Below are positions 24,753-36,057 of a DNA stretch of 64,000 nucleotides, piece by piece; positions within the stretch are counted from its first letter, which is position 1; each line of letters starts with the position of its first letter. The notes under the pieces were generated by a model. The model was given only the letters and a program-made list of their open reading frames with translations. It searched no databases and had not been told where the DNA came from. The position numbers and the translations under genes were made by a program. This DNA comes from RPRB01 sp035543115. GTDB lineage: Bacteria; Myxococcota; Myxococcia; Myxococcales; Myxococcaceae. Location: the NCBI GenBank assembly GCA_035543115.1, contig DATKKF010000027.1, positions 16,133 to 80,132 of the forward strand, given 5' to 3'.

Positions 24753-26033
24753 TCACCCGGCGCAGAGCAGCTTGACCTCGACGCGAGTGTCCGTCGGACG
24801 GCGGAGACAATCCTGCTGGAATCTCACCGCCGGGGGCTCGGTGGAGGTCTCCTCGACGAAGATGATGCCGCCGTTTGCCAGGGTGCATCGCTGCACGGTC
24901 CCATCGGCCCGGGTGATGTCCACAGCGAGGAGGCGGGGGTCGGGCACGTTGTCGGTGAGGGTCAGCGTCTGCGGAACGGACGCCACCTGGGCAATTGCCA
25001 GCAGGCTCTGGTGGTAGTCCGGTGCGCAGATCGAGTCGAGGTTGGTCAAGGTGGGGTCGAACGCCAGCGCCATCGCCCGGTGCCGGTAGCCGGGGCCGCC
25101 GCTGGTCGGGCAATCCACGTTCTGGATGACCAGCCCGCCGTCGCCCAGCGCGCCCTGGACCCCCTGCGCCACCTTGTCCGAGCGGGCGACCGGCGCGATC
25201 GCGCCCCAGAGGATCTCCCGGGGCCGTCCCTTGCCGTCGTCCAGCCGCTGGAAGGCAGTGACGTAGTCGCCGACGGGGGTGAGGAGGTCCTCGTGCAGGG
25301 TGCAGAAGTCCTGCCCCTCCGCGTCGGTGTAGAAGACCTTCGGATTGAGGTGGTCCTTCTCGCTGCAGTCGTCCTCGTCGCTCACCGCCACCACCAGGAG
25401 CCGCCCGCCGGGCCGGAGGAAGCCCGCGTTGGGGTTCCCGCCGTCGGGCAAGGTCGTCCAGAAGCCGGTCCCGGTGAGCGCGATGCGGGCCGCCTCGAAG
25501 GGCGTCTCCTGGAACGAGCCGTTGATGCCCAGGGCCTGGATGGCGGCGCTCAGGCGCGGCACGATCTCCGGATCGGGGTCGGTCAGCCAGCGCTCGCCCC
25601 CGCCCACACCGCCGTCGGCCGCCGGAAACTGACGCAGCCAGCCACCCTGCGGGTACTGGGTGAGGAAGAGACGGGTGTTGAAGTAGGCGGAGTAGACCGA
25701 GGTGTTGATCAGGCCCACGCGGAGGCTCTGCGTGACGCCGGCGCCGGCTTGAAGCACCTCCACGAAGGTGGGCAGCTCGCGGGCCACGCCCTCCTGCTCC
25801 TCGCTCATCGAGTTGCTGTCGTCGACGACGAAGAGGATGTCGGTCTGCACCGGCGCGAAGAGCGGCGCCTCGTAGGCGCAGGCCGCGGGCACGGTGGAGC
25901 CCGCCCGGTCCGGCGGTGCCTCGCAAGTGCACCCGCCGAGCGTGCTCAGCACACCGGCCACCAGGAGCGGCCAGTGGCCCCGTCGCTTGACGACATCCGG
26001 TTCTGCTCTATCGGTAAGGATCAGACGCAGCAT
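24753..26033 (-). CDS. VWA-like domain lipoprotein
   Basis: About 426 aa. It has a signal sequence with a lipobox-like end (VAGVLSTLGGC, about residue 36), predicting an outer-membrane lipoprotein. A von Willebrand A-like domain follows, with the metal-ion site motif DDSNSMS (DxSxS) after TDILFVV. Later parts contain several Cys residues (DDCSEKDH, DFCTLHED, NVDCPTSGG, SICAPDYH), probably in disulfides. ATG 26033 is chosen because it gives a plausible signal peptide; the frame is open 30 codons further. Function is unknown; similar VWA lipoproteins are common in myxobacteria. Divergent from lon. Confidence 0.8.
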   Translation of the reverse strand: MLRLILTDRAEPDVVKRRGHWPLLVAGVLSTLGGCTCEAPPDRAGSTVPAACAYEAPLFAPVQTDILFVVDDSNSMSEEQEGVARELPTFVEVLQAGAGVTQSLRVGLINTSVYSAYFNTRLFLTQYPQGGWLRQFPAADGGVGGGERWLTDPDPEIVPRLSAAIQALGINGSFQETPFEAARIALTGTGFWTTLPDGGNPNAGFLRPGGRLLVVAVSDEDDCSEKDHLNPKVFYTDAEGQDFCTLHEDLLTPVGDYVTAFQRLDDGKGRPREILWGAIAPVARSDKVAQGVQGALGDGGLVIQNVDCPTSGGPGYRHRAMALAFDPTLTNLDSICAPDYHQSLLAIAQVASVPQTLTLTDNVPDPRLLAVDITRADGTVQRCTLANGGIIFVEETSTEPPAVRFQQDCLRRPTDTRVEVKLLCAG

Positions 26034-26144
26034 CTCAGCCGTTTCCAACGAAGGACTTTTGATTGCTAGCCTCTGTTCCAGGCAGTACGGGACAAGGGCG
26101 AGGTCCTGCAGTTTCCGACGCACCTGAACGGAGCGCGAATTTTC

Positions 26145-28640
26145 ATGTCGGACGAGAAGAAGAAGGGCGGCCAGTCCGCCACCGCGATGACCTCGGCCAT
26201 GGGTCCTCCCCCGGCCCTCATCAACAAGGACGACATTCCACAGGTCCTGCCCATCCTGCCACTTCGGAACTCGGTGTTCTTCCCGGGTGGGGTCCTACCC
26301 CTGGCCGTGGGCCGCCAGAAGACCATCGCCCTCATCAAGGACGCAGTGCGTGACGACCAGCTGATCGGCGTGGTCACCCAGCGGCGGGCGGAGGAGGAGG
26401 ATCCGGGGGCGAGTGACCTCTACGCGATGGGGACCGTGGCCCGCATCGTCAAGCTCCTCAAGATGGGCGAGGACAACTACTCGCTGGTGGTCCAGGGCCT
26501 GGCCCGCTTCCGGGTGCTCGACCTGGTGCAGGAGACGCCCTACCTCAAGGCGCGGGTGGAGCCGGCCGACGACAAGACCTCCTCGGAGAACGTCGAGGTC
26601 GAGGCGCTGGGCATCAACCTCAAGAAGCTGGCCCGCGAGGTCATCGAGCTGATGCCGGAGCTGCCGGCCGCGGCGACCGAGCTGGTGGAGTCCATCACCC
26701 ACCCCGGCCACCTGGCGGACCTCATCGCCGCCAACGTGGACGTTCCCATCGAGGAGAAGCAGGCGGTCCTCGAGACCGTGGACCTCAAGGCGCGGATGAA
26801 GCTGGTGCTCGAGCTGCTCAACCGGAAGAGGGAAATCCTCAAGCTCTCCAACAAGATCGACTCCGCGGTGAAGGGCGAGATGTCGAAGACCCAGCGCGAG
26901 TACTACCTCCGCCAGCAGCTCAAGGCGATCAAGGAAGAGCTGGGCGAGATGGGCGAGGAGGAGGAGGAGCTCGACGAGCTGCAGGAGCGCCTCAAGAAGG
27001 CCGGCCTGCCGCCCGAGGTGGAGAAGGTCGCGACCAAGGAGCTCAACCGGCTCAAGACCATCCCCGCCGCCTCGAGCGAGTACACCGTCGCCCGCACCTA
27101 CCTGGACTGGATCGCCGACCTCCCCTGGAGCAAGACCAGCGAGGACAACCTCGACATCGAGAACGCCCGGTCCACCCTGGACGCCGACCACTACGGCATC
27201 CAGAAGGTGAAGAAGCGCATCCTGGAGTACCTGGCGGTCCGCAAGCTGAAGAACGACATGAAGGGCCCCATCCTCTGCCTGGTGGGCCCGCCCGGCGTGG
27301 GCAAGACCTCGCTCGGCCAGTCCATCGCCCGGGCCGTGGGACGCAAGTTCGTGCGCCTCAGCCTCGGCGGCGTGCGCGACGAGGCGGAGATCCGTGGGCA
27401 TCGCCGCACCTACGTCGGCGCCCTCCCCGGCCGCTTCATCCAGAGCATGAAGAAGGCCGGGACCAAGAACCCGGTGATGATGCTGGACGAGATCGACAAG
27501 CTCGGCGCGGACTTCCGCGGCGATCCGTCGGCCGCGCTCCTCGAGGTCCTGGACCCGGAGCAGAACAACAGCTTCAGCGACCACTACCTGGACGTGGCGT
27601 TCGACCTCTCCAAGGTCCTGTTCATCGCCACCGCCAACCAGCTCGACCCCATCCCTGGGCCTCTCCGGGACCGCATGGAGATCATCGAGCTGTCCGGATA
27701 CACCTTCGAGGAGAAGCAGCAGATCGCCCGCATCCACCTGGTCCCCAAGCAGCTCCGGGAGCACGGGCTGTCCACCGACCACATCGCCATCGAGGACGGG
27801 GCGCTGCTGACGCTCATCACCTCGTACACCCGCGAGGCGGGCGTGCGCAGCCTGGAGCGGCGGATCGCCGACATCTGCCGCGCGGTGGCAGTGGAGGTCG
27901 CCGCAGGAAAGACCGACAAGCAGGTCATCACTTCGGACCGGGTGAAGGAGATCCTCGGCCCCGAGGCCTTCTACTCCGAGGTGGCCGAGCGCACCGAGGT
28001 GCCGGGGGTGGCCACCGGCCTGGCCTGGACCGCGGTGGGCGGTGACCTCCTGTTCATCGAGGCCACCAAGATGGCCGGCAAGGGCGGGATGACGCTCACC
28101 GGGCAGCTCGGAGACGTGATGAAGGAGTCCGCTCAGGCGGCGCTCAGCTACCTCCGCAGCAAGGCGGACGGCCTGGGCATCTCGCCGAATTTCCTCGAGA
28201 AGACGGACATCCACCTGCACTTCCCGGCGGGCAGCATCCCCAAGGACGGTCCGTCGGCCGGCGTCACCATCCTCACCGCGCTCACCTCGCTCATGACCGG
28301 CATCCGCGTCCGCGGCGACACGGCGATGACCGGCGAGGCCACGCTCCGCGGGCTGGTGCTCCCGGTGGGCGGCATCAAGGAGAAGGTGCTCGCCGCGCAC
28401 CGGGCCGGCATCAAGCGGGTCATCCTGCCCGAGCGCGTCCGGAAGGACCTGAACGACGTGCCCGAGCAGGCCAAGAAGGACATCGAGTTCATCTTCGTCA
28501 CCCAGATGGACGAGGTGCTCCGCAACGCCCTCGAATCCGACCCGTTCAAGGCCCGCGCAGGCACGCCGGACGGCGGCTCGACCCCCGAGCTGCCGAAGCC
28601 AGAGGTCGTCCCGCCCGCGGCGCCCGAGATTCGCGCCTAG
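26145..28640 (+). CDS. lon: ATP-dependent protease Lon
   Basis: 831-aa cytoplasmic AAA+ protease that degrades misfolded and regulatory proteins. The N-terminal LON substrate domain (about 33-230: PILPLRNSVFFPGG) is followed by a coiled coil. The AAA+ domain has Walker A GPPGVGKT (about 380) and Walker B in MMLDEIDK. The protease domain has the Ser-Lys dyad: Ser704 in KDGPSAGV and Lys747 in GGIKEK. The Pro-rich C-terminal tail (PELPKPEVVPPAAPEI) is short. Myxobacteria carry two lon genes with different roles; which one this is cannot be decided here. Transcribed alone and followed by a strong hairpin. Confidence 0.97.
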   Translation: MSDEKKKGGQSATAMTSAMGPPPALINKDDIPQVLPILPLRNSVFFPGGVLPLAVGRQKTIALIKDAVRDDQLIGVVTQRRAEEEDPGASDLYAMGTVARIVKLLKMGEDNYSLVVQGLARFRVLDLVQETPYLKARVEPADDKTSSENVEVEALGINLKKLAREVIELMPELPAAATELVESITHPGHLADLIAANVDVPIEEKQAVLETVDLKARMKLVLELLNRKREILKLSNKIDSAVKGEMSKTQREYYLRQQLKAIKEELGEMGEEEEELDELQERLKKAGLPPEVEKVATKELNRLKTIPAASSEYTVARTYLDWIADLPWSKTSEDNLDIENARSTLDADHYGIQKVKKRILEYLAVRKLKNDMKGPILCLVGPPGVGKTSLGQSIARAVGRKFVRLSLGGVRDEAEIRGHRRTYVGALPGRFIQSMKKAGTKNPVMMLDEIDKLGADFRGDPSAALLEVLDPEQNNSFSDHYLDVAFDLSKVLFIATANQLDPIPGPLRDRMEIIELSGYTFEEKQQIARIHLVPKQLREHGLSTDHIAIEDGALLTLITSYTREAGVRSLERRIADICRAVAVEVAAGKTDKQVITSDRVKEILGPEAFYSEVAERTEVPGVATGLAWTAVGGDLLFIEATKMAGKGGMTLTGQLGDVMKESAQAALSYLRSKADGLGISPNFLEKTDIHLHFPAGSIPKDGPSAGVTILTALTSLMTGIRVRGDTAMTGEATLRGLVLPVGGIKEKVLAAHRAGIKRVILPERVRKDLNDVPEQAKKDIEFIFVTQMDEVLRNALESDPFKARAGTPDGGSTPELPKPEVVPPAAPEIRA

Positions 28641-28674
28641 CGCCGGGTGCCAGCGGCTGCCCCCCAGGGGCCTC

Positions 28675-28706
28675 GATGCCGTCCGGAGTCCGCTCCGGGC
28701 GGCATC
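28675..28706 (+). terminator. Hairpin downstream of lon
   Basis: A 14-bp stem (GATGCCGTCCGGAG and CTCCGGGCGGCATC, one G-T wobble) with a 4-nt TCCG loop, 35 bp after the lon stop. Only a short T run follows (ATCCTTTG), so termination may be partial or Rho-assisted. Confidence 0.65.
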
Positions 28707-28727
28707 ATCCTTTGTGGGGTCAGGACG

Positions 28728-28755
28728 TTGAACCTGGGGGCGTCACGCGTAAGAT
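28728..28755 (+). promoter_or_regulatory. Putative sigma-70 promoter of the kinase operon
   Basis: TTGAAC (28728-28733), 16-bp spacer, TAAGAT (28750-28755), with the transcription start expected near 28762. This leaves about 145 nt of leader before the kinase ATG. Nothing else was recognised in the rest of the 28641-28906 gap apart from the lon hairpin and a GGAGGAG ribosome-binding site before 28907. Confidence 0.55.
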
Positions 28756-28906
28756 GCCGGAAACCCTCGGACCGGGCTGGGGCTGAATCGGCCTCTAGCC
28801 CGGGGCCGTCCGAGACCGACATGCCCGCTCCCGCTGCCAGCCCGGAACTGTACGGAACGTTCCGCGGCTCCCGGGCGTTGGTGCCATTCGGAGGAGCCTC
28901 CCACGG

Positions 28907-30690
<1,784 letters not shown>

Positions 30691-30694
<4 letters not shown>

Positions 30695-31647
30695 GCCGCA
30701 GCGCGGGGTGGGCGGTCGTCGCCCTGCTGGCCGCATCCACGGTGCAGGCACAGCAGCCGACCGCGCCCGGCGAGGAGGCGGACCTCGCCGCGGTCCAGTC
30801 CGAGTTCGAGTTCGGCCACTACCGCGAGGTGCTGGAGCGGGCCGAGCGTCGCATCGATCGCGGCGGCATCGACGAGGCCTCGCTGATCCAGTGGCACAAG
30901 CTGGCGGGGCTGGCCGCGTTCAATCTCCGGCGCACCGAGCAGGCCCAGCGCCACATCGCCGCGGTGCTGCGGCTCGACCCGGACTTCGCGCTCGACCCGT
31001 TCGTCTATCCTCCGCCGGCAGTGGCCTTCGTCGAGAAGCAGCGCCAGGCGCTCGCCCCCGAGCTGGACCGGATCCGCGCCGAACGCCGGGCCCAGGTCGA
31101 GGCGGCGAAGCGGGCAGCCGAGGAGCGTGCCGCGCTCGCCCGCGAGGCCGAGGAGCAGCGCCGGCAGATCGAGGAGATGTCGCGCCAGGTGACGGTGCGG
31201 ACGGTGGAGAAGCGCAGCTTCCTGGTGAACTTCGTCCCCTTCGGCGCGGGGCAGTTCCAGCAGGGCCGGGTGGCGGCGGGGACGGGCTTCGCCATCGCCG
31301 AGGCGCTCCTGGGTATCACCAGCATCGTGGCCTACTTCGCCTACGGCTCGCTCATCGACACCCGCACCTTTCAGGTGGACAACCGCTTCCCGGGCGCAGC
31401 GCCGATCGTCGAGACCGGCATCCCGGCCAACCGCGAGGACGAGGCGAAGGTGTGGCGGGCGTTGAAGATCGGCGCCGGCCTCGGCTTCTACGGCGTGTGG
31501 GCTGCCGGCGTGGCCGACGCCATCATCCATCACCAGGACACGGTGGTGACCACCCGGGTGGAGTCGCCGCCGCCGCCGCCCCCGCAAGGGGCCCGGATCG
31601 GCCCCGGTCCGGGCACGGTCGGAGCCTCCGTGACCATCCACTTCTGA
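30691..31647 (+). CDS. Exported TPR-like membrane protein of unknown function
   Basis: 318 aa with a signal peptide (about 1-23, ending VQAQQ) and a TPR-like helical stretch (FEFGHYREVLERAERRIDRG, LAAFNLRRTEQAQRHIAAVL). A long charged coiled coil follows at about 115-170, then two hydrophobic segments (TGFAIAEALLGITSIVAYFAYG and IGAGLGFYGVWAAGVADAII). The C-terminus is Pro-rich and ends in TIHF, reminiscent of envelope proteins. Its start overlaps the kinase stop (ATGA), so it is probably co-regulated with the kinase and could be part of its signal-input complex. No known family is recognised beyond the TPR-like part. Confidence 0.8.
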
Positions 31648-31650
31648 CCC

Positions 31651-33456
31651 ATGGCCCGGCTGGTCCTCACCTCTCCCGGCGGCGACGTCCGGAGCGTGCC
31701 TCTCGTCAAGCGGATCACCAGCGTGGGCCGGGGGGCCGAGGTGGACGTGCGGCTCGATGACGCCGGCGCACCCGAGCACGCGCTCACCCTGCTCTGGGAT
31801 GGCTGGAGCTACCGGGCGGGGAGCGTCGGCGAGCCGTTTCTGGTGGGAGGCAAGAGGCGCGACGCGCACGTGATGAAGGACGGAGACGTCATCCGGGTCG
31901 CCAACACCTGGATCGCGCTGTCCCTGAGCGATGCGCCGGGCCAGGCCGAGCCCACACCCGACCCGGGCCGCCAGGCGCTCTCCACGCTGAAGCGGCTGAC
32001 CGACTTCTCGGCGCGGCTGCTCCAGTCCGGAGACGTGACCGCGCTGCTCGAGGCGCTGCTCGACGAGGCCATCGACCTCACCCGCGGGGACCGCGGCTTC
32101 CTGGTCCTGACCGAAGGCGAGCAGCGCCGCGTCAAGGTCGCCCGGAACGTCGCCCGGGAAAACGTGGCCCTGGACCTCGAGCGGCTCTCGGACACCGTGG
32201 TCGACCACGTCCTCCGCACCGGAGAGCCCCTGCTGGTGTCGGACGCGACTGCCGACCCCGAGTTCTCGACCAGCACCTCGGTGGTCAACCTCAAGCTTTC
32301 CTCGGTCCTCTGCGTGCCGCTGACGCAGCGGGGCCGGCCACTGGGGGTGGTCTACGTGGGCAGCGACCGGGTGGGCACCCACTTCGACCGGCGCGGCCTG
32401 GACACCCTGACCATCTTCGCGGCCCAGGCCTCGCTCCTGGTCCAGAACGCGCTGCTCCTCGACGAGCTGCGCGCCGACAACCGCGGGCTCCGCGAGCGGC
32501 TGGAGCAGCAGCGCTTCGGCGACCTGCTCGGGAGCTGCCCCGGAATGCAGGAGGTCTACCGGCAGATCGAGAAGGTGGCTCCCACCGACCTCTCGGTCCT
32601 GGTGGTGGGCGAGACCGGGACCGGGAAGGAGCTGGTCGCCCGCGAACTCCACCGGCGCAGCCCCCGAGCCGGCGGGCCGTTCGTGGCCATCAACTGCGGC
32701 GCGCTGCCCGAGACGCTGCTCGAGTCCGAGCTGTTCGGCCACGTGAAGGGCGCCTTCACTGGAGCGGTCGCCACCCGGCCGGGGCGCTTCCAGCAGGCCA
32801 GCGGCGGCACGCTGTTCCTCGACGAGGTCGGCGACATGCCGCCCGTGCTGCAAGTCAAGCTGCTCCGGGCGCTTCAAGACAGGACGGTGCAGAAGGTGGG
32901 GGACCACCGCGAGGAGCCGGTGGACATCCGGGTCCTCGCCGCCACGCATCGCACGCTCGAGGACGAGGTGAAGAAGGGCACCTTCCGCGAGGACCTCTAT
33001 TACCGGCTCGCCACCCTCACTCTCCGCGTGCCGCCGCTCCGCGAGCGAGGGGAGGACGTGGTGGTGCTGGCCCGCGGCTTCCTCAGGTCCTTCGCCGACA
33101 CCTACCGGGCGACCGTCCGGAGCTTCACCGCGGCGGCGCTGGCGGCGGTCCGACGTCACCCCTGGCCGGGGAACGTCCGGGAGCTCGAGAACCGCATCAA
33201 GAAGGCGGTGGTGCTCTGCGACGGACCGCTCGTCCGGGCCGAGGACCTGGACTTTCCCGCCGAGGAGCTGCCCCCGCTCACCCCGCTCGTGGAGGCCAAG
33301 GAGGAGTTCGAGCGGGGGTACGTGCTGGAGGCCCTCAAGCGCCACGGAGGGAACCGCGCCCGGACGGCGCGGGCGCTGGGCGTCGACCCCCGCACCATCT
33401 TCCGCCTGCTGGAGAAGATGGAGGACGCGCCGCCGGACCGCGAGGAGGAGCCCTAG
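31651..33456 (+). CDS. FHA-GAF sigma-54-dependent transcriptional activator
   Basis: 601-aa bacterial enhancer-binding protein. The FHA domain (about 1-95) is followed by GAF at about 120-270. The AAA+ domain has Walker A GETGTGKE (about 320) and the sigma54-contacting GAFTGA loop (about 367), then DEVGDMP and RPPLRERG-like motifs. A Fis-type helix-turn-helix lies at about 550-590 (GGNRARTARALGVDPRTIFRLL). It starts 3 bp after the preceding gene. FHA replaces the usual receiver domain. Given the Ser/Thr kinase in the same operon, phosphothreonine on the kinase or a partner is the likely input; this link is inference supported by known myxobacterial FHA-type activators. Confidence 0.94.
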   Translation: MARLVLTSPGGDVRSVPLVKRITSVGRGAEVDVRLDDAGAPEHALTLLWDGWSYRAGSVGEPFLVGGKRRDAHVMKDGDVIRVANTWIALSLSDAPGQAEPTPDPGRQALSTLKRLTDFSARLLQSGDVTALLEALLDEAIDLTRGDRGFLVLTEGEQRRVKVARNVARENVALDLERLSDTVVDHVLRTGEPLLVSDATADPEFSTSTSVVNLKLSSVLCVPLTQRGRPLGVVYVGSDRVGTHFDRRGLDTLTIFAAQASLLVQNALLLDELRADNRGLRERLEQQRFGDLLGSCPGMQEVYRQIEKVAPTDLSVLVVGETGTGKELVARELHRRSPRAGGPFVAINCGALPETLLESELFGHVKGAFTGAVATRPGRFQQASGGTLFLDEVGDMPPVLQVKLLRALQDRTVQKVGDHREEPVDIRVLAATHRTLEDEVKKGTFREDLYYRLATLTLRVPPLRERGEDVVVLARGFLRSFADTYRATVRSFTAAALAAVRRHPWPGNVRELENRIKKAVVLCDGPLVRAEDLDFPAEELPPLTPLVEAKEEFERGYVLEALKRHGGNRARTARALGVDPRTIFRLLEKMEDAPPDREEEP

Positions 33457-33999
33457 GTGAGGGCGGCCCGGGTCGTCGTCGTGCTGCTCGGCGCTGCGCT
33501 GGTGCTCCCGGCCTGCCTGCTTCCGCAGGAGGACCACGTCATCCAGCCGCTGCCCCCGCCGCAGAACCAGCCGCCGCGGATCCTCGAGTCGCTGCTCCAG
33601 CCCGCCAGCCGGTTCGTCACGGTGAAGAACGAGACCGACTGCCCGAACCTCGCCTTCCTCGCACCGGTGTCGGACCCCGACGTCGCCGATACCCTCATCT
33701 ACAACTTCTACGTCGATCCGGACCTGTACCCCCCCTTCGTCAAGCAGGCGACCATCGCCAACAATGGCGAGCCGGACCGCTCCGAGCCGGCGAGCTACGA
33801 GGTCAGCTTCGCCACGCCGGGCCCGCTGCAGCAGCCGGGGGACCACGTGGTGGAGGTGCTGGTCTCCGACGGTGCGCTGGTGAACCGCGACCCGCAGCCG
33901 CGGAAGGTGACTCTCCTCGACGGCGGGACCGCACTCGACCCCACCTACGCGGTCACCTATGCCTGGACGGTGACCGTCGTCGCCGGGCCATGTCCATGA
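33457..33999 (+). CDS. Small lipoprotein of unknown function
   Basis: 180 aa starting with GTG immediately after the activator stop. The signal peptide ends in a lipobox (LVLPAC, Cys about 20), followed by a Pro/Gln-rich linker. A beta-rich domain shows PRILESLLQPASRFVTV, VSDPDVADTLIYNFYVDP and DHVVEVLVSDG, which suggests an Ig-like or fibronectin-like fold. Overlaps the next gene by 10 nt. Probably an outer-membrane or periplasmic component tied to the kinase/activator operon; no family is recognised. Confidence 0.8.
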   Translation: MRAARVVVVLLGAALVLPACLLPQEDHVIQPLPPPQNQPPRILESLLQPASRFVTVKNETDCPNLAFLAPVSDPDVADTLIYNFYVDPDLYPPFVKQATIANNGEPDRSEPASYEVSFATPGPLQQPGDHVVEVLVSDGALVNRDPQPRKVTLLDGGTALDPTYAVTYAWTVTVVAGPCP

Positions 34000-35543
34000 G
34001 GCGCCGGACCCTGCTGGCCGCAGTCGGGCTGCTCGCCGGGTGCAGCCTGTTCGGCGAGCCCGCCCCGGCGCAGGGGACCTGTGCCCGGGACCAGGACTGC
34101 CCGTACCCCCAGCGCTGCTACGTGGACGGGTGCGGAACCTTGCCCGCCGATCTCCTGGCGGAGGTCATCACCTCGGCACCCACCGGGGTGACCAGCGTGG
34201 ACATGGCGGTGGGCACTCCGGTGGCGAACCTGCCGCTCGTCCTGCCGGACCAGCAGCTCCTCCAGCTCTCGGTCCGGCGCGGCGCGGGGCCCTACCCGGC
34301 CAGCGTGCAGCTCCTGGCCTCGGGGCAGAGCACCTTGCTCCCCGGGCTGAACCGGACGGCGCAGACGGCAGGCGCGGCCGCGGGCGGAGTCTTCCGGGTG
34401 GGCCTCTCCACCGGGCGCTACACCGTGGTGGTGAGCCCGCTGGATCCGGCCGTGCCTCCGGCGCTGCGGACCGGGATCGACGTGGACGCGGGGGTCACGG
34501 CGCTCACCCTCGACCTCCTGGCGGCGGCGCAGGTCCAGACGGTCACCGGGACGGTTCTCGCCGGGCCGGGGCAACCCGAGCCGGTACCGCCCCAGGTCCA
34601 GCTCCTCGCGCCGGATGGACGCCCGCTGTCGGCCCGGGGAAGCGCCGATGTCGCGGGGAGCTTCCAGCTCACGTTCGGAGCGGGGACCCTCGATGGGGGC
34701 GCCGTCCTCCAGGTCACCCCGGGCCCGAGCGCTCTGGGCGCCGTGGCCACGTTCGTGGTGTCCGACCCGGCGCGCTTCGCTCAGCCGTTCGTGGTCGGTG
34801 ACACCGCGGCGCCAGTCCAGGTCTCGGGGCAGCTCGTCGGGCCGGACGGCGACCCCGTCTCCGGGGCGAGCGTCTTCCTCCAGGGGACGGTGGTCGGCGG
34901 CGGCTCGGGGAACGTGGGCCCCTCGTTCTCCGACGCCGACGGTGGCTTCTCGCTCCGGACCCTCCCCCAGCAGGCTGCGGGCACCCTGCAGCTGTGGATC
35001 ATTCCCCCACCGGGCGCCATCTCCGGACTCCTCACCACGCCGGTGGACGTTCCTCCCGGAGCTCCGGTGTCCGGGACCTGGACGTGCCCGGTGCGCCCGG
35101 TGCTCCGCGGTGCGCTGCTCCTGCCGGACGCGGGGCCGGTGGTGGGCGCGGTGCTGCGCGCCGACCCGGTGTTCCCCGCGGACGACGTCACCCCGCTGCC
35201 GCCCGCCGGTGTATCCGGACTGACAGGCCAGGCGGGGACGTTCGCCCTGCGGCTCGACCCGGCCGTCTACCAGCTCGAGGTGGTGCCCCTCGGGCGGCTC
35301 CCCGCGCTGCACCGCCTGATCCGGGTCACCTCGTCGGGGGGGGAGCTCGATCCGGTGACCCTCCCGACCGGGCGCACCCTGACCGCGCGGGTGGTGCGCG
35401 ACGCCGGCACGCTGGTGCCGCAGGCGCTGGTTCGCGTCTACCGGCGGGAGACGCTCGAGGATGGCACCACGCGGGCGCTGCTCCTCGGCGAGGACGTCTC
35501 GGACGAGAGCGGCGTGGTGAGGATCCTCCTGCCCCAGCAGTAG
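33990..35543 (+). CDS. Large lipoprotein with carboxypeptidase-regulatory-like repeats
   Basis: 517 aa. The signal peptide has lipobox LLAGC (Cys about 18), followed by a small Cys-rich segment (CARDQDCPYPQRCYVDGCG). Several beta-sandwich repeats follow that resemble carboxypeptidase regulatory or CNA-B-like domains (VSGQLVGPDGDPVSGASVFLQG with SDADGGFSLRTLP, and TARVVRDAGTLVPQALVRVY with SDESGVVRI). ATG 33990 overlaps the previous gene; ATG 33996 is an alternative two codons in. Likely cell-surface. Ends 13 bp before the convergent gene at 35557. Confidence 0.82.
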   Translation: MSMRRRTLLAAVGLLAGCSLFGEPAPAQGTCARDQDCPYPQRCYVDGCGTLPADLLAEVITSAPTGVTSVDMAVGTPVANLPLVLPDQQLLQLSVRRGAGPYPASVQLLASGQSTLLPGLNRTAQTAGAAAGGVFRVGLSTGRYTVVVSPLDPAVPPALRTGIDVDAGVTALTLDLLAAAQVQTVTGTVLAGPGQPEPVPPQVQLLAPDGRPLSARGSADVAGSFQLTFGAGTLDGGAVLQVTPGPSALGAVATFVVSDPARFAQPFVVGDTAAPVQVSGQLVGPDGDPVSGASVFLQGTVVGGGSGNVGPSFSDADGGFSLRTLPQQAAGTLQLWIIPPPGAISGLLTTPVDVPPGAPVSGTWTCPVRPVLRGALLLPDAGPVVGAVLRADPVFPADDVTPLPPAGVSGLTGQAGTFALRLDPAVYQLEVVPLGRLPALHRLIRVTSSGGELDPVTLPTGRTLTARVVRDAGTLVPQALVRVYRRETLEDGTTRALLLGEDVSDESGVVRILLPQQ

Positions 35544-35556
35544 CCTCTCGGCCCCA

Positions 35557-36051
35557 TCAGCGTGGCGCGCGTGCCCGGGCCATCATCCGGTGGAAGCGGT
35601 CTAGCGCCGGACCGATCTCCCCCGAGTACTGGACCGCCGAGGTCGTGTAGAGGTCCTCGAGGTGCTCGAGCTGCCGGAAGAGCTCGGCGAGATCGTGCCG
35701 TTCCGGCGCATCCACGCCACAGCTGCGCTCGGCCTGGCGGAGGCGGTCCAGCCATTCCACCCGGAAGGACATCCAGGTGGTGTCCGCCAGCGAGGCCGGG
35801 GTGATGCCGGTGAGCGCCCGCCGGTGGCCCTCCATCTCGTCGAGGAGCGCAGAGGCACGCTCGGCGCACGCCTCACGGTCCAGCGTCGCGGTCCGGATCG
35901 GCTCCCGTCGCGGGCTCATCGCCTGCACCGACCGGAAGACGCTGGCGGTGATGAGGATGCAGAAGACCGACACCACCACCAGGTAGACCGCCAGGACCGC
36001 CACCCGGAAGGGGCGGTACCGGGGGTCTCGCACCGGCGCCGAGCGGGCCAT
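35557..36051 (-). CDS. Single-span membrane protein of unknown function
   Basis: 164 aa. A short basic N-terminus is followed by one transmembrane helix (about 15-40: VAVLAVYLVVVSVFCILITASV), then a helical periplasmic domain with two Cys residues (DREACAERA and AERSCGVDA). Begins 6 bp after the stop of the upstream TPR-like gene, so the two form an operon with mutL. Function unknown. Confidence 0.78.
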   Translation of the reverse strand: MARSAPVRDPRYRPFRVAVLAVYLVVVSVFCILITASVFRSVQAMSPRREPIRTATLDREACAERASALLDEMEGHRRALTGITPASLADTTWMSFRVEWLDRLRQAERSCGVDAPERHDLAELFRQLEHLEDLYTTSAVQYSGEIGPALDRFHRMMARARAPR

Positions 36052-36057
36052 GGCGAC

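Noticed and set aside
26034..26144. Heat-shock or sigma-54 promoter between the VWA gene and lon
   Set aside because: TTGATT at about 26059 has no good -10 at 16-18 bp, and no sigma-32 or GG-N10-GC match is convincing.
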